Shown: positions 1-11,288 of the stretch, piece after piece
How the letters are laid out: every line of letters starts with the position of its first letter
How positions within the stretch are numbered: position 1 is the first letter of the stretch
Assembly: GCF_010111755.1 (NCBI RefSeq)
Contig: NC_088960.1
Coordinates: 682,001-746,000 of the forward strand
Origin: Nakaseomyces glabratus
Taxonomy: Eukaryota > Ascomycota > Saccharomycetes > Saccharomycetales > Saccharomycetaceae
DNA: 64,000 nucleotides
Reading direction: 5' to 3'
Translations under genes and position numbers: made by a program
Notes under the pieces: generated by a model
Told to the model about the DNA's origin: nothing
Databases searched by the model: none
The model's input: the letters and a program-made list of their open reading frames with translations, nothing else

Positions 1-972
1 CTGGAAGCGCGGTTGTTGCGATTATCTCGGGAGCTGGACTCCTATCATGGGCACCTAGTGCATCGAAATGAAGCGGTGCCCCGGACCGCTGAGCGGATCG
101 TTAAGAGGAGGAAATACAGGAGCTGCGGTCCGCTTAAGAGTAATCGATTTCTGAGCTCGAAGAACATGAAGTTTAGAAAATTATACGAAAACTTGGTCGA
201 AACAGAGAAAGAAAAGACACATTTACAATACACTCTAGCTGAAATTCTGGAGAAGTATCAACATTTACTAGATGGTACCAAGTACCTCGACATAGAATGG
301 AGCAAATTAACAAATCCACTGACGTTGGTGGCTAATGGGTGGTCTATGCATAGAATTGTCGATAGGAAGGCCCCCGATGCTGGGGAAACTCACAATAGTT
401 TAATATGCACTTGTTCGAATTGTCACCAGCTTATATCATTTAATTGTGATAAAACATCAATGGACTTATCTGACAAATTGGCTTTGAGAGGGTGGCTAAC
501 AGATAGTCATCTAAAAGACTGCTCTTGGAGACATTACCAGTTCCCTTTAGAAAGAGACTATTACCTAAACAAACATAATCTACTTGCCGAATTCCTATGT
601 TTACAAAAGCTCAATTTACGAGCAACGATTGAAGTAGATATCTTCTATAGGAACAGCATTGATCAAATACGTTATTGTTTCAACATTAAAGATGAAAATA
701 ACCTGAAATTGTTTCTAAGAGGATTCTGGAGTTCGAATCCATCACACACGATAAAAGATTTCGTGACTTGCCAATACTGTTGTTGTAGATCAGCATTGAC
801 TTCATTATCTAAAAATGATCATGTCGGTCACTATCCTTGGTGCAGGTACCAAGATCAAGATCAACTATATCACCTAATTGAGGATGCAATTCATGATAGC
901 TCCTATATTGTCAAGGAATTACCAATTGTGGCTAGATTGAATAAGTTGGAAAAGACCTTAGAGAAATTGTAA
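1..972 (+). CDS. PML39: Pml39-like nuclear-basket protein (5' end cut by window)
   Basis: The frame is open from base 1 with no in-frame ATG before 166, so the start lies upstream. About 323 codons are visible and, from memory, yeast Pml39 has about 334, so little is missing. Two C3HC/BIR-like zinc modules of the ZC3HC1/NIPA family are visible: CxxC at about nt 409-423 followed by a WLTDSHLKDCSW-type H-x3-C at about 505-530, and a second CxxC...HYPWC at about 765-840. Pml39 sits on the Mlp side of the nuclear basket and helps retain unspliced pre-mRNA. The following genes (YML108W, ZDS, COQ5) match the order around S. cerevisiae YML107C, which supports orthology. The first 150 nt are clearly richer in GC than the rest. 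Confidence 0.88.
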   Translation: MEARLLRLSRELDSYHGHLVHRNEAVPRTAERIVKRRKYRSCGPLKSNRFLSSKNMKFRKLYENLVETEKEKTHLQYTLAEILEKYQHLLDGTKYLDIEWSKLTNPLTLVANGWSMHRIVDRKAPDAGETHNSLICTCSNCHQLISFNCDKTSMDLSDKLALRGWLTDSHLKDCSWRHYQFPLERDYYLNKHNLLAEFLCLQKLNLRATIEVDIFYRNSIDQIRYCFNIKDENNLKLFLRGFWSSNPSHTIKDFVTCQYCCCRSALTSLSKNDHVGHYPWCRYQDQDQLYHLIEDAIHDSSYIVKELPIVARLNKLEKTLEKL

Positions 973-1097
973 ATAACTTTAACTACATGACATAATAAAT
1001 TATACATAATTGCATGAACATTGATTATTCCAATGCTTAATCTGTCTACTTCATCGTCTATGTCATATACAGGATAAGAATCAAAAAAATAAAAAAT

Positions 1098-1169
1098 AGG
1101 TCCTACCCGGATTCGAACCGGGGTTGTTCGGATCAGAACCGAAAGTGATAACCACTACACTATAAGACC
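1098..1169 (-). tRNA. tRNA-Gln(CUG)
   Basis: The minus strand folds as a 72-nt tRNA without an intron. The acceptor arms GGTCTTA and TAGGACC pair with one G-U, the T arm is CCCCGGTTCGAATCCGGGG-like, and the anticodon loop TTCTGAT gives anticodon CTG, which reads CAG as glutamine. The discriminator base is U. A run of six T (then seven T after an A) follows as RNA polymerase III terminator. In S. cerevisiae the only CUG-reading Gln tRNA (CDC65) is also on chromosome XIII, so this is probably the syntenic and possibly sole copy. Confidence 0.97.
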
Positions 1170-1737
1170 CTGTAGGATTACGATTAATCAAGCGGAATTG
1201 GGATCTCAACAAAACAGTACAGACGATAAATTTCTGATTTATTTGAAATATACTTTCTCCATATCGTTAAGAAGACATGAACTTTTCACCTAAGAGCTAT
1301 TGAAGTAAAAATGTGAACATATGAATTTTCTGCTAAAACTAGCATAAAGTTTTAACTGTGAACAGCCAATCCTCTCAAGACTGCTGCTGTCAGCGACTTT
1401 AGAATATATTTTAAATAACGAACAATAAAAGTAACACCTCTCGAGCCAGTAATATACCAAATAAAAAATAATCACAAATACAGTATATATTTAAAATATT
1501 AGATATAAAAATGCTTGGATTGGCATGCTTTTTACCTCATATCTTATAAATTAGAAACTGGACTTTAGTTTACAAATGGAGGAGGTGAAATGTTATATTT
1601 TCACTCCTATCAGTTCTAATATATCCATTTTGGACAACCATATATTTTCACAGATTTTTAATAGGATCCGTGTAACACTTATAACCTAAAGACAATTTCA
1701 TGACATTAAACTAACGCATTGATATGTCTTAAATATC
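1170..1737. other. intergenic DNA, no gene seen
   Basis: AT-rich spacer between the tRNA and the 3' end of the YML108W gene. The only structure I see is a bulged hairpin at about 1581-1606 (GGAG-TGAAA pairing with TTTCA-CTCC). There is no LTR beside the tRNA, although tRNA flanks are common Ty targets. Confidence 0.6.
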
Positions 1738-2076
1738 TCAAGCATCTTCCTCATCTTCATCTTCGACATTGTTTTGCTCGACAAATGTTTTTACCTTACC
1801 TACAAATTCTTCCCCTAGCTCTTTATCCAGAATCAGCACAATAAGACCATCACTTGTAATCTCATATTTAATGTGGCCTTCATTCGGTATACATATTTCA
1901 TCATCAAACTTATCAAACCATTTATTCAGTAGATCAATTTCATCAATTTGAAAAGGTAATGTCAACTCATCCATAAATTCATGCATTACTTTCTTCTCTT
2001 CTTTCGAATCAGAAATGGTAATGTCTTCTTCCATTGGTTCTTCCAGAAGAACCATCATTCTGTATAAATTACTCAT
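1738..2076 (-). CDS. YML108W-like small acidic protein
   Basis: 112 codons, very acidic with a DEDEEDA tail. Size and position match S. cerevisiae YML108W (about 105 aa), a protein of unknown function; its structure was, as I recall, solved as a split beta-alpha-beta fold. It lies between PML39 and ZDS with the expected orientation. I see no catalytic motif, signal peptide or membrane segment. Its upstream region carries a strong PAC/RRPE element (2258-2290), which suggests control with ribosome-biogenesis genes. That is an inference from the promoter, not from the protein. Confidence 0.85.
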   Translation of the reverse strand: MSNLYRMMVLLEEPMEEDITISDSKEEKKVMHEFMDELTLPFQIDEIDLLNKWFDKFDDEICIPNEGHIKYEITSDGLIVLILDKELGEEFVGKVKTFVEQNNVEDEDEEDA

Positions 2077-2701
2077 ATTTTCTTAGTTTTTCCTGAGTAT
2101 ATAAAAGTGTACCAGCTTATTATTATACGGTTGTTAAACCAAAGATCTCACAGTAACTCGAAAGCAGTTAAAAGGATAATAGCAGCACTTACACACTTGT
2201 ATAAGCTTCTATCACAAGCATTTGTATTGCTCTTGAGATCTATATTACAGTTCATAATTTGCGATGAGCAATGCTCATCGCAAAATTTTTGAATTACCGA
2301 GAGTCAACAAAGACGATGATCGATCAAAAGTAGTATTTCAATGTCATTGGGAACATTCATGCTGACTTTATAGAGTTGTATAATGCTTTCGTTATGATAT
2401 GTATGAGAATAGTAAGGAATAAATATGCTGCTATTTACTTTAGAATTAGTTGTAGAAATAAAATGAATAAAAAGAAAATCGATGAAATAAAATTAAACCC
2501 AAAAGACTTCTTTATGCACTATTGACATAAAGATGCTTTACCACCAGTTGAATAATATTTTAGACCAAATGGTGATATCAAATAACACAAATGCAAAATA
2601 AAATGAGACTTAAAAAATAAGCTTGACGTTCAGCTTATTATCATTTGAAAATAATTTGGGAATGGAATGGACGAATTAGCCACCCTAGACTGTGATACGG
2701 A
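2077..2701. other. intergenic DNA: YML108W promoter and ZDS 3' flank
   Basis: Apart from the PAC/RRPE palindrome I see no gene here. A poor C/D-snoRNA-like arrangement at 2309-2369 was considered and rejected. Confidence 0.6.
2258..2290. promoter_or_regulatory. palindromic double PAC box plus RRPE
   Basis: Arms 2258-2270 and 2272-2284 are perfect 13-base inverted repeats around one central base. Each arm contains GCGATGAG, the PAC core bound by Dot6/Tod6. The right arm runs directly into AAAATTTTT (2282-2290), which matches the RRPE bound by Stb3. The element is about 185-215 bp upstream of the YML108W start, and over 400 bp beyond the ZDS 3' end. Confidence 0.75.
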
Positions 2702-5188
2702 TTATTGTAACTCAGGAATCAAAATTGTACCATCTGATTGATTGTGAGCTGTATTGTAATTAGAGCCCTCAAGCTCAACTACCTTGTTGTCTGGCGATGA
2801 TGTAGATTGCTTATCTTGTTCAGCTTCTTCAACAGATAATGTATGCTCAACCAAATTCAAATAAGCATACATAAAATTACTTAAAAGAACTTGTTGACGC
2901 AATTCCCTGTTCGTCTCGCTTAGTTTTAAATGGCTTAACCTATAGATTGCACGCTCAACATTAATACCCAATCTGTGGTCACACATAATTACAGTCGAAA
3001 TTGTTAATGGAGGTAATGGAAATCCAAATGCACTATCAGTAAATTCCATTGGTGCGTTTGCCCTTTCAGGTTTCTTTACATCATCAAATGTTAATTTCTT
3101 TGGTTTACCTACTTTGTTTGGTTCATCTGTATGCAATGAGTATGATTGATTAATTGATACGCTTTCATTAGAATTATCAATAGAATACTCCAAATGTCTA
3201 TTGTATTCATCATTCAGATCGTTGAAGATATCACTTCCGGACAATTCTCTAGAGTCCTCCTCTAACTCTTGAACATACTCAACAACTTCGTCTGATAAAC
3301 GACGTTGTTGATTATCCGATTGATACGATTTGACATCTATATCATCTGCTGAATTTGTAAAACTAATCAAAGAACCACCTCTTATGGATTCTGGAGAAGT
3401 CGTGCGCGGAATTACATTCCCAATTTCCTCTTGTGACTCACTAGAAATAATGTCATAGCAATTGTCCTTTTCTAGAGGGACATCAGCCTCTAAAACATTG
3501 TCAGTTTTTTTGCCCTTTTTTCTCTTGAATAGATTTGATATTTTTTTATCTAAACGTTCTTTTTTCTCAATAAACGTGTTCTTCTGAATTGTTTGATGAT
3601 TCGAAATAGCTGATTGTTCTAGATTCTTATCTTTTATTTCTGTTGCACCAGTTATTCTATGCTCTAACGAGGGCCTTTTAGTATCCACCGTTGGCTCATC
3701 TATCTTATTTTCGCTGGAGCCTAAATTAGAGAACTGATCAGTTTTTTCTATCTCGCGGTCTAATTTCTCTGATACATATGAGTAAGAGTGTTCGGGTCTG
3801 TTTAAAATACTGTTTGATGTCGAATCGGATGACACCATACTACTATCCTGTGAAAAAGAACTACCTGATATATCATGGTTATCATCACTCACTGTTGTAA
3901 CTACAGGAATATTCGAATCCAAAATACTGTGCTGCTTATTGTGGTAAGAAGTTGAATGTTCATCATAAGAATCCTTCAATGGAGTCTCCCAGGTATGTCT
4001 TGCAATTAGGTTATCGGTACGATTTGTGCTATCAATATAATTACTTCTTGAAATACCCCTTTGTTGTCCTGCTTTTACTCTATATGTATTGAACTTACTT
4101 CTTCTAAGAGATGATGTATTCGATGCTAATGAATGCGAGTTGCCAACAACTGCAGTAGCAAAAGTGTCATCATCAGCATCTTCTGATTGTTTTTGTTGTT
4201 CAGTATTTGACTGATCATTTCTGCCCGTTTCATTTTGGTTGGTTACACTACTTGCTATACTTAATGTACGAGCTAATGTAACTGCATTGTCATCGGTAAG
4301 TCCAGCTTTGTTACTATGTTTGACTAGCTCATTGGTGATTTCTTTTAGTGACAACCTCTTTGAATTTGTTGTATTTCTTGTTGATATAATCCTATTATTC
4401 GACAAAGCTTTGTCCAGTAATTCCAGATCTTCTGAACTAAACTCTGTATATGACTTTCTTAGTTTTGAAGGTCTTCTTACTATAGAGCCACGCAATCGAC
4501 CATTTTCGTTGATGTTCTCTTTGTTTGACACCTCTTCCTCTGAGTTGTTCTCAGATTTTTCTTTTCCATCTGTATTTATATCTCGGATTTTATTCAATGT
4601 CTCTTTAACCAATTCCAGGTAATTCTCAGGTTTTACGTTTGGATGTTGATTTGCAGGCACCCAAAATAATTTGTCACTAACTGACTGTTCTTCATTTTTA
4701 GGCTTTTTCAAATTGGAGAGGCTTCGCGATCCTCTTAAAGTTCTTTCTTTTATAGATATATCTGAATTGCTATTGGCATGATAATTTAAATTAAGTGATC
4801 GAGTTCTAGCAACACCTTTCGGACTCTCATTTGAACTCTCTTGTGTGTTATCATATGAGGTCAGATATTCTACCCTTGTGCGATCAATGCTTGCTGATGT
4901 TTCGTCAGCATCACTTCCATCAATTTCTGTCGTTGTGTCATCTTCTTCAGTAAATGATCCATTGCTCAAATCTGCATCATATGACGTGTCTTCGCGTTCG
5001 GTTCCTGTTACTGTAACATTTAATTCTGGGTCTGTAATCAAATCTATCGATCCAATAGAGAGTCTTTTTAGATTTTTAACATTTTGAACCTCCTGATCCA
5101 AAGATTGAGCAGCTCTAAGGTATTCAGAACTAACTCCGTCTGTTTTTTGTACTCTCGATCGCCTTTTCGGTACCTCCAACCTACTCAT
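2702..5188 (-). CDS. ZDS2: Zds1/Zds2 family PP2A-Cdc55 regulator
   Basis: 828 codons from the ATG at 5188; the open frame extends two non-ATG codons further. Most of the protein is low-complexity, rich in Ser, Asn and Asp, with basic patches. The diagnostic part is the conserved Zds C-terminal domain at about residues 705-780, with motifs APMEFTDSAFGFPLPPLT and NVERAIYRLSHLKLS. Zds proteins bind PP2A-Cdc55 and act in polarity, mitotic entry and Cdc14 release. Neighbours are those of S. cerevisiae YML109W (ZDS2), not of YMR273C (ZDS1), since RCE1 is absent. The ZDS2 name therefore rests on synteny, and the two paralogues cannot be told apart from sequence alone. Confidence 0.88.
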   Translation of the reverse strand: MSRLEVPKRRSRVQKTDGVSSEYLRAAQSLDQEVQNVKNLKRLSIGSIDLITDPELNVTVTGTEREDTSYDADLSNGSFTEEDDTTTEIDGSDADETSASIDRTRVEYLTSYDNTQESSNESPKGVARTRSLNLNYHANSNSDISIKERTLRGSRSLSNLKKPKNEEQSVSDKLFWVPANQHPNVKPENYLELVKETLNKIRDINTDGKEKSENNSEEEVSNKENINENGRLRGSIVRRPSKLRKSYTEFSSEDLELLDKALSNNRIISTRNTTNSKRLSLKEITNELVKHSNKAGLTDDNAVTLARTLSIASSVTNQNETGRNDQSNTEQQKQSEDADDDTFATAVVGNSHSLASNTSSLRRSKFNTYRVKAGQQRGISRSNYIDSTNRTDNLIARHTWETPLKDSYDEHSTSYHNKQHSILDSNIPVVTTVSDDNHDISGSSFSQDSSMVSSDSTSNSILNRPEHSYSYVSEKLDREIEKTDQFSNLGSSENKIDEPTVDTKRPSLEHRITGATEIKDKNLEQSAISNHQTIQKNTFIEKKERLDKKISNLFKRKKGKKTDNVLEADVPLEKDNCYDIISSESQEEIGNVIPRTTSPESIRGGSLISFTNSADDIDVKSYQSDNQQRRLSDEVVEYVQELEEDSRELSGSDIFNDLNDEYNRHLEYSIDNSNESVSINQSYSLHTDEPNKVGKPKKLTFDDVKKPERANAPMEFTDSAFGFPLPPLTISTVIMCDHRLGINVERAIYRLSHLKLSETNRELRQQVLLSNFMYAYLNLVEHTLSVEEAEQDKQSTSSPDNKVVELEGSNYNTAHNQSDGTILIPELQ

Positions 5189-5990
5189 CACCAAGTTTTT
5201 ATGTTATAATAGTTTTATAGTTCCGTCTTTATTAACAAACTCTCAATTGTTCTTGTTCTTTAATTATTTATTCTACTGATGATATCGATTTCTTATTATT
5301 TGTAACCTTACCACACTTTTTTTTTATAGCTTTATTGTTGTTTATCTCCCACCTTTGTATCTAATTAGTTTTGATCCCCATCAAATCTATTTTAGATATC
5401 ACCACCTGATATGCTTATTTATTTCCCACAACAAGATGACGAGAATATTATATTCAATACCATCGAACGTATATTTTATATGAGCGAAATACTCATCTCA
5501 AATTGGTTCTTGTTAACAAAATGATCGGAATTCTTGGCTCAAAAGAGAAACATCGAGAAAACACAATTAACGAAACAGATCAAGAAACTTCGATGCTCAC
5601 GAAAAAAAAAAAAAAAAAAGGAATCTAAACTAAAATTAAACAAGAAGATCAAGAAAAAAGCTCGAAGGGCAATTCTAAATAAGAGAAAGTACCGTACGTC
5701 TTTCTCCTATTCTATATTATTTAGTTTTCCCCGTCCCCCAGATTCAGCAATCTGATTATTGTGATTTTCTGTGCTTCAAATTAAGGAAAAGAGGACAGCG
5801 TAATAATAGGGTAACCAATAAAATAACACCAAAAAATTGTCCTACTTGTCATACACGTAAAAAAAATAAGACGGCAACTTTCATTATAAAAGTTAATAGG
5901 TAAAATCAATTCAAGTATTTTTTTTTCAGTTTTCTTTAAGCGTATCAGCTCTTCTTCGGGCCCTGTTGTGTGACAAGAACAACTCTAATC

Positions 5991-6007
5991 CCCCTACCCC
6001 TTCCCCT
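5991..6007 (+). promoter_or_regulatory. cluster of three STRE (CCCCT) motifs
   Basis: CCCCT occurs at 5991, 5997 and 6003, all in one pyrimidine-rich stretch. CCCCT is the Msn2/Msn4 stress element. The cluster is about 0.8 kb upstream of ZDS and 1.2 kb upstream of COQ5, so the target is unclear. Confidence 0.45.
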
Positions 6008-6386
6008 CTTACTCTTCCTTCTAAGGTGGATGTACACATGTAAAAAGAACGATGGACAAAAATTCAAAAATGAGACCACAACAATAACAAAAAATCTAAA
6101 AAAAAAAAACAAAAATAAAAAACATCAGAAAAAAACAATTAACGCGTAAGAAGATAGAGCATAAATTTTGATTAGCCAACAAACAGTTTGTCCAAGTGGT
6201 TATGCAAATCCTACTCACACATAACGTATGATATGACCCCGAGTTCCTTCAAAAAAATTTCTTTTAAAAAGTCTTGGCACATGGTATTCGTTAACCATTA
6301 TATAATTTGAGTCTCAGCAGAAATGAAAATTTCAAACATTTTCGTCTAAAAAAGGGTCCCCGAGATCTCAAAGAAAAACTGAAAAT

Positions 6387-6441
6387 TAGCCGCCGATCAG
6401 TACATCGTCTTGCAGGGGGGAAACTGGTAAATAGCCGCCGA
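6387..6441 (+). promoter_or_regulatory. two URS1 (Ume6) sites
   Basis: TAGCCGCCGA occurs at 6387-6396 and again at 6432-6441, exactly 45 bp apart and in the same direction. This decamer is the Ume6 URS1 consensus, a repressor site of early meiotic and some metabolic genes. The sites lie about 1.2 kb from the ZDS start and 0.75 kb from the COQ5 start. Confidence 0.7.
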
Positions 6442-7182
6442 GTGTGATCACATTAAAACAAAAAACAAAAATCAAGCATATATCGATATCAGGCAATTAA
6501 AGGCAACAAAAAATAAAGTATTCCACGATCAACAAAAACATCGAGGCAATTAGCGACAGATTGAAAGTTAGTAAGAATTGAAAAGTAAAGTCTTGAAGGC
6601 AGGAAAACTCAAACAAAGGGGAAATGGTAATATGACAATAAACTCTAAGTAATTATTTCAGTTCTATACTTTTGTGTTGTCTTTTATGCATTTGAATAAA
6701 AGAGTCAGCAAAATGATTCAAAACTAGCTAACTTCTTAAAACTCATAGAAATCACAACCGAATTAGTGTGTACATACCAATTCTATATGATGACACTCAC
6801 AAAATGTTACTAGCTGTTATAATGCAAAGAGATCAGAAACAATAAGTTTTCTTGGTAGATAATTTCAAAGCTTCGATGCTTATATACTTTTCGAATCCGG
6901 CAAATTCTGAATTGATGGAGTCCGCGGGCGAGAGTTGAAAGAGAGAGCTCCACACGAAAATATTGGCAAAAACGAGGGAAAAACGAAGGGAAGGTGAAAT
7001 TGTCGATGAGTGAGAACATGAGCGAAGCATTGTAAGAGCGAGAGATAACGAAGGGAGTTGCGTTTAAGTTATGGGGAGCATTGAGAAGTGGAGGGTTTTA
7101 GTCTTCAACATGCTATCGATTTCTACATTGTTAGATTTAGCATCAAAACTACAAATTATTTTGTAATTGAACCACCGGGTAG

Positions 7183-8058
<876 letters not shown>

Positions 8059-8318
8059 GATATTCTCCTGAAATTGCCAAGCATAATAACTTGGTAGACT
8101 TAGCCAATATAATTTATATTTCAAAAAACAAACTACTGTATATAGACAATAAGCTCTGATATTTTATTATAAGAATATTTAATATGTTTTCTTTTGATGA
8201 ATAGTTTTATAGTACAAAATTATTCTATAATCTATATGTACTATATAATGCACGTTTCTATTATGTAATCGTAATATTATTATATGGTATTCGTAATGCT
8301 GATCTATATAACACAGAT

Positions 8319-11288
8319 TCAAGTGGTTATCCTTTTAACTGAAACAGGAATATCTAATGTAGCTGTTCCGATATGGTGGTCAAATTTTATGCACACCCTC
8401 ACAACATAAAACCTGGTGCATAGACAACTCTCAAAATTCGGAGGAAGAGTTTCTTTCATATGTGGATCTAAAGAGAGGTGAACATTAACATCTCTTTCAA
8501 AGGTAAATTTACCGGTGCTTCTCCAACCACTTGCTGAAGTTTCGCTTTTGGTTGGCTTAGGTGAATTATTTGCATCAATTATTTCAGAAGGAGAACTAGC
8601 ATTGTTTCCTATAGTCTCACTGCTGGACAACGAAAAGTTGAAGTAAGAGTCATTTGAACTGGTGGACTTTGTAAAAAAGGATTGCTTTCTGAAAACTTGG
8701 TGAAGTTCAGTTACATCAACATGTAATTCCATCAAACTCTCTACATCGTTATGAAGATTCGTAGGGATGAAATCAGTAAATTTCAATCCTCTATTGGTTT
8801 GTGATAACATTGAGTTTCCATGATAAAGGATGTTAAGTTTTTCCTCGTTTTCTTCGAATAATGCTTTGTATTCGGTTATCTTCTTGTTGTAATCTGTGAA
8901 AGTTTTCTTTAAGGTGGTGACATTCTCTTCGTTGTATAATAGCTTTGAACTTAACTGAATAGGAATGGAATTATCAGAGCTAGCTGTTATGCAGATCAAA
9001 GAAGTTGTAATGATTTGAATACCAGGTGGTTGATGAATTGGCCCATTATTCGACACAAAGCATTTTAGTTTAACATTGACATTCTCTAAAGGAGTTTTTT
9101 CCTCCTCAGATAACAAGTCGATTAGTCTGACCCAGTTCTCTTGATCATGCTTATTCTTCGATTCAAATGTATTCGTTTTTCTAAATAATGAAGGAGACCA
9201 ATACTTAACTGCCTTTGTGGGGATAGTTGTACTCAGTGTGATTAGTCCAGTTTTATCCGAGTGTTTCAAGTGTTTTTTCAAATGAGAAGAGGAGCCATCT
9301 AAGATTTTGCCAGTTTCAGAGTTACTTGAAGATGAACTCGATTTCAAGGAACTCATCGACGATGAACTTTTAAAACCAGAAAATAAACTGTTGGCTATGT
9401 TGGTACCAGAATTCAACTTCCTGGACTTGATTTGATATCTGAGTTCTGATTCTACTAGGTTATCGGGCTGACTCATCCTTTTCAGCCCAGACCAACTGTC
9501 ACTTTCTTCGATACGGTTTCTTACATGAAGTTGGTTGAGTTTTCTTTCTAAGTGTTCTCGTACATCTAGGTCTGTCTCTGAGTCTATTGTTCCGCTAATA
9601 TCAGTACCATAAATATCAGCATTTTGTATTGGTTCGTTCTTTTTTAGTCTTTCAAATACTCTTTCTAATGCAGCAATTCTTTCATTGAGAAGTCTCTTTA
9701 ATTCTTTTAATTGTGACTTACTTCTTAAATTCGATTGCACTGGTGATGGTGTGTTGAATCCGAATGGTACAACTCTCAAATTATACTCTCTTTCTCTCAT
9801 GATGTTTAGCTTTGATGTTTTCTTCTCTTTACCGACTATTTTAGCATCAATAGTATAATTTATTGACAAGTTTTCATCGGTTATGTCATTAGTAAGAATT
9901 GGTGAACCCTTTGTACCCAAATGGCCACACCCCAAAACATTATTAACTTTAATGATTGAATATTTCCCGTTATCCTTCCATTTGTCGATACCCAAACTAG
10001 GTGGCAGAGAACAATGAGGAAATATTTCTTGTCTACATGTGACATCTAACAGTTGATCTGGAATTTTAAACATGAAATATTTCTTGTATTTTGTCTTAGG
10101 TAAAAAAGTTCTGCTATTGCTTAACCCTAAAATAGAATCATCAAAGTCAACATCTCCCGGTACATATTCGATCCCAGAACTTACTTGCATACTGGAATAA
10201 GACCAGCTTGCACTCATGTCAACCATTCTCAAAAATCTTTTGATTGTTCTCTTACCCTTCTGTTTATCTACTATAGAAATGTAGGCTTCCAATGTTACAT
10301 AAAACATTTCAAATTTTAATGGTTGTGTTGATCTGTTTTCGATAACACAGTAGCCATGAATAATGTCACCAGAAGTAAATTCCTTCAGGACAGATTCTTC
10401 CTCTGGTTTTTCATGCGGTTTTGGCACATGCTTAGTTATCCGTATGTCGATTTCCAAGGGAGTCGAAAATTTTGGTAAGGAGTATAACTTGTCTATTGCT
10501 ATATTATCGGCGTCATTAACATCGTCTTCTATGTTGGTGTTGTCATTAACAGCTGTGCTCCCGCTTACTGTCGGGTGCAATGGGTTGTTCTGATTGGGAT
10601 TAAGTGAATAATGTCTAGTAGAATAAGGTTGTAAAGAGCTTCCACCAAATATACCAGATGTTGTAGGTAGAAGAGTATTGCTGGAACTATTGCGGAAGTT
10701 GCCATGTATACTAGTCTGACTTCCATTCATTCTTAAAGGGCTTTCTACATTTAGTTCTGAACCAGATTGTGACGAAGAACTACCTTGCAATGCAGGCAAT
10801 CTTTGTGTTTGAACTTCCTGATAAGTAGGTGGGAAATCATGAATGTCGGGGTCTACATTGCCTTGAGGGATGTGTTTATGTAGCACATTGTAGAATTCAA
10901 AAGAAGGCAGTACATCGATTATCATATTCGGATCCTTGCTATCAGTATTCATCTGGTTTAACTCTGTGCTTGATTTTGCAACGCATAATGCATCAAGGTC
11001 ATTGGGATTTGGTGTGTTGTAGACATTAATCTCTTTGATATGCTTCCTACGCATATTAGCAATATTGGTAGTCGAGGCCCGCCTCCTTTCCTGTTCTTCA
11101 GATAGTCTAGCATTTCCTAGCTCAGTTTCGTGGTGATGTGCTCTTGGTGGGGATAATGGAAACTTAACATGATTACTACTCTCATTTTCCGCTCTGTTTG
11201 ACCTGTTTGAAGTGTTTATGCTACTATCAGTAGACAGTGTAAACAATGGAGGTCTTCTTCTCCTTCCTGGTTTCTCCGGTGATTGCAT
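8319..11288 (-). CDS. BUL2: Bul1/Bul2 family arrestin adaptor of Rsp5
   Basis: 989 codons (Bul1 and Bul2 are about 976 and 920). The key motif is a PPxY (PPTY) at about residues 149-152 that would bind the WW domains of the Rsp5 ubiquitin ligase. The middle of the protein (about 270-480) has the Bul N-domain pattern and the C-terminal part resembles the Bul C domain. The family directs ubiquitination and endocytosis of amino-acid permeases such as Gap1. A Ser-rich stretch at about 625-660 is low complexity. Order COQ5-BUL-CTK3 matches the YML111W (BUL2) side of the duplicated block, and DSK2 of the YMR side is absent. The paralogue assignment is by synteny. Confidence 0.92.
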   Translation of the reverse strand: MQSPEKPGRRRRPPLFTLSTDSSINTSNRSNRAENESSNHVKFPLSPPRAHHHETELGNARLSEEQERRRASTTNIANMRRKHIKEINVYNTPNPNDLDALCVAKSSTELNQMNTDSKDPNMIIDVLPSFEFYNVLHKHIPQGNVDPDIHDFPPTYQEVQTQRLPALQGSSSSQSGSELNVESPLRMNGSQTSIHGNFRNSSSNTLLPTTSGIFGGSSLQPYSTRHYSLNPNQNNPLHPTVSGSTAVNDNTNIEDDVNDADNIAIDKLYSLPKFSTPLEIDIRITKHVPKPHEKPEEESVLKEFTSGDIIHGYCVIENRSTQPLKFEMFYVTLEAYISIVDKQKGKRTIKRFLRMVDMSASWSYSSMQVSSGIEYVPGDVDFDDSILGLSNSRTFLPKTKYKKYFMFKIPDQLLDVTCRQEIFPHCSLPPSLGIDKWKDNGKYSIIKVNNVLGCGHLGTKGSPILTNDITDENLSINYTIDAKIVGKEKKTSKLNIMREREYNLRVVPFGFNTPSPVQSNLRSKSQLKELKRLLNERIAALERVFERLKKNEPIQNADIYGTDISGTIDSETDLDVREHLERKLNQLHVRNRIEESDSWSGLKRMSQPDNLVESELRYQIKSRKLNSGTNIANSLFSGFKSSSSMSSLKSSSSSSNSETGKILDGSSSHLKKHLKHSDKTGLITLSTTIPTKAVKYWSPSLFRKTNTFESKNKHDQENWVRLIDLLSEEEKTPLENVNVKLKCFVSNNGPIHQPPGIQIITTSLICITASSDNSIPIQLSSKLLYNEENVTTLKKTFTDYNKKITEYKALFEENEEKLNILYHGNSMLSQTNRGLKFTDFIPTNLHNDVESLMELHVDVTELHQVFRKQSFFTKSTSSNDSYFNFSLSSSETIGNNASSPSEIIDANNSPKPTKSETSASGWRSTGKFTFERDVNVHLSLDPHMKETLPPNFESCLCTRFYVVRVCIKFDHHIGTATLDIPVSVKRITT

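Noticed and set aside
1098..1740. Ty LTR remnant near the tRNA gene
   Set aside because: No TG...CA-bounded LTR-like or repeated sequence is visible in the flanks.
2309..2369. C/D snoRNA-like arrangement: AAAG-ACGATGA ... CTGA-CTTT
   Set aside because: The 4-bp terminal stem is exact, but box C has C instead of U at its second base, the unit is short (61 nt) and I recognise no rRNA complement.
5534..5755. 73-codon lysine-rich frame between ZDS and COQ5
   Set aside because: It starts at TTG and owes its lysines to A-rich DNA; no family resemblance.
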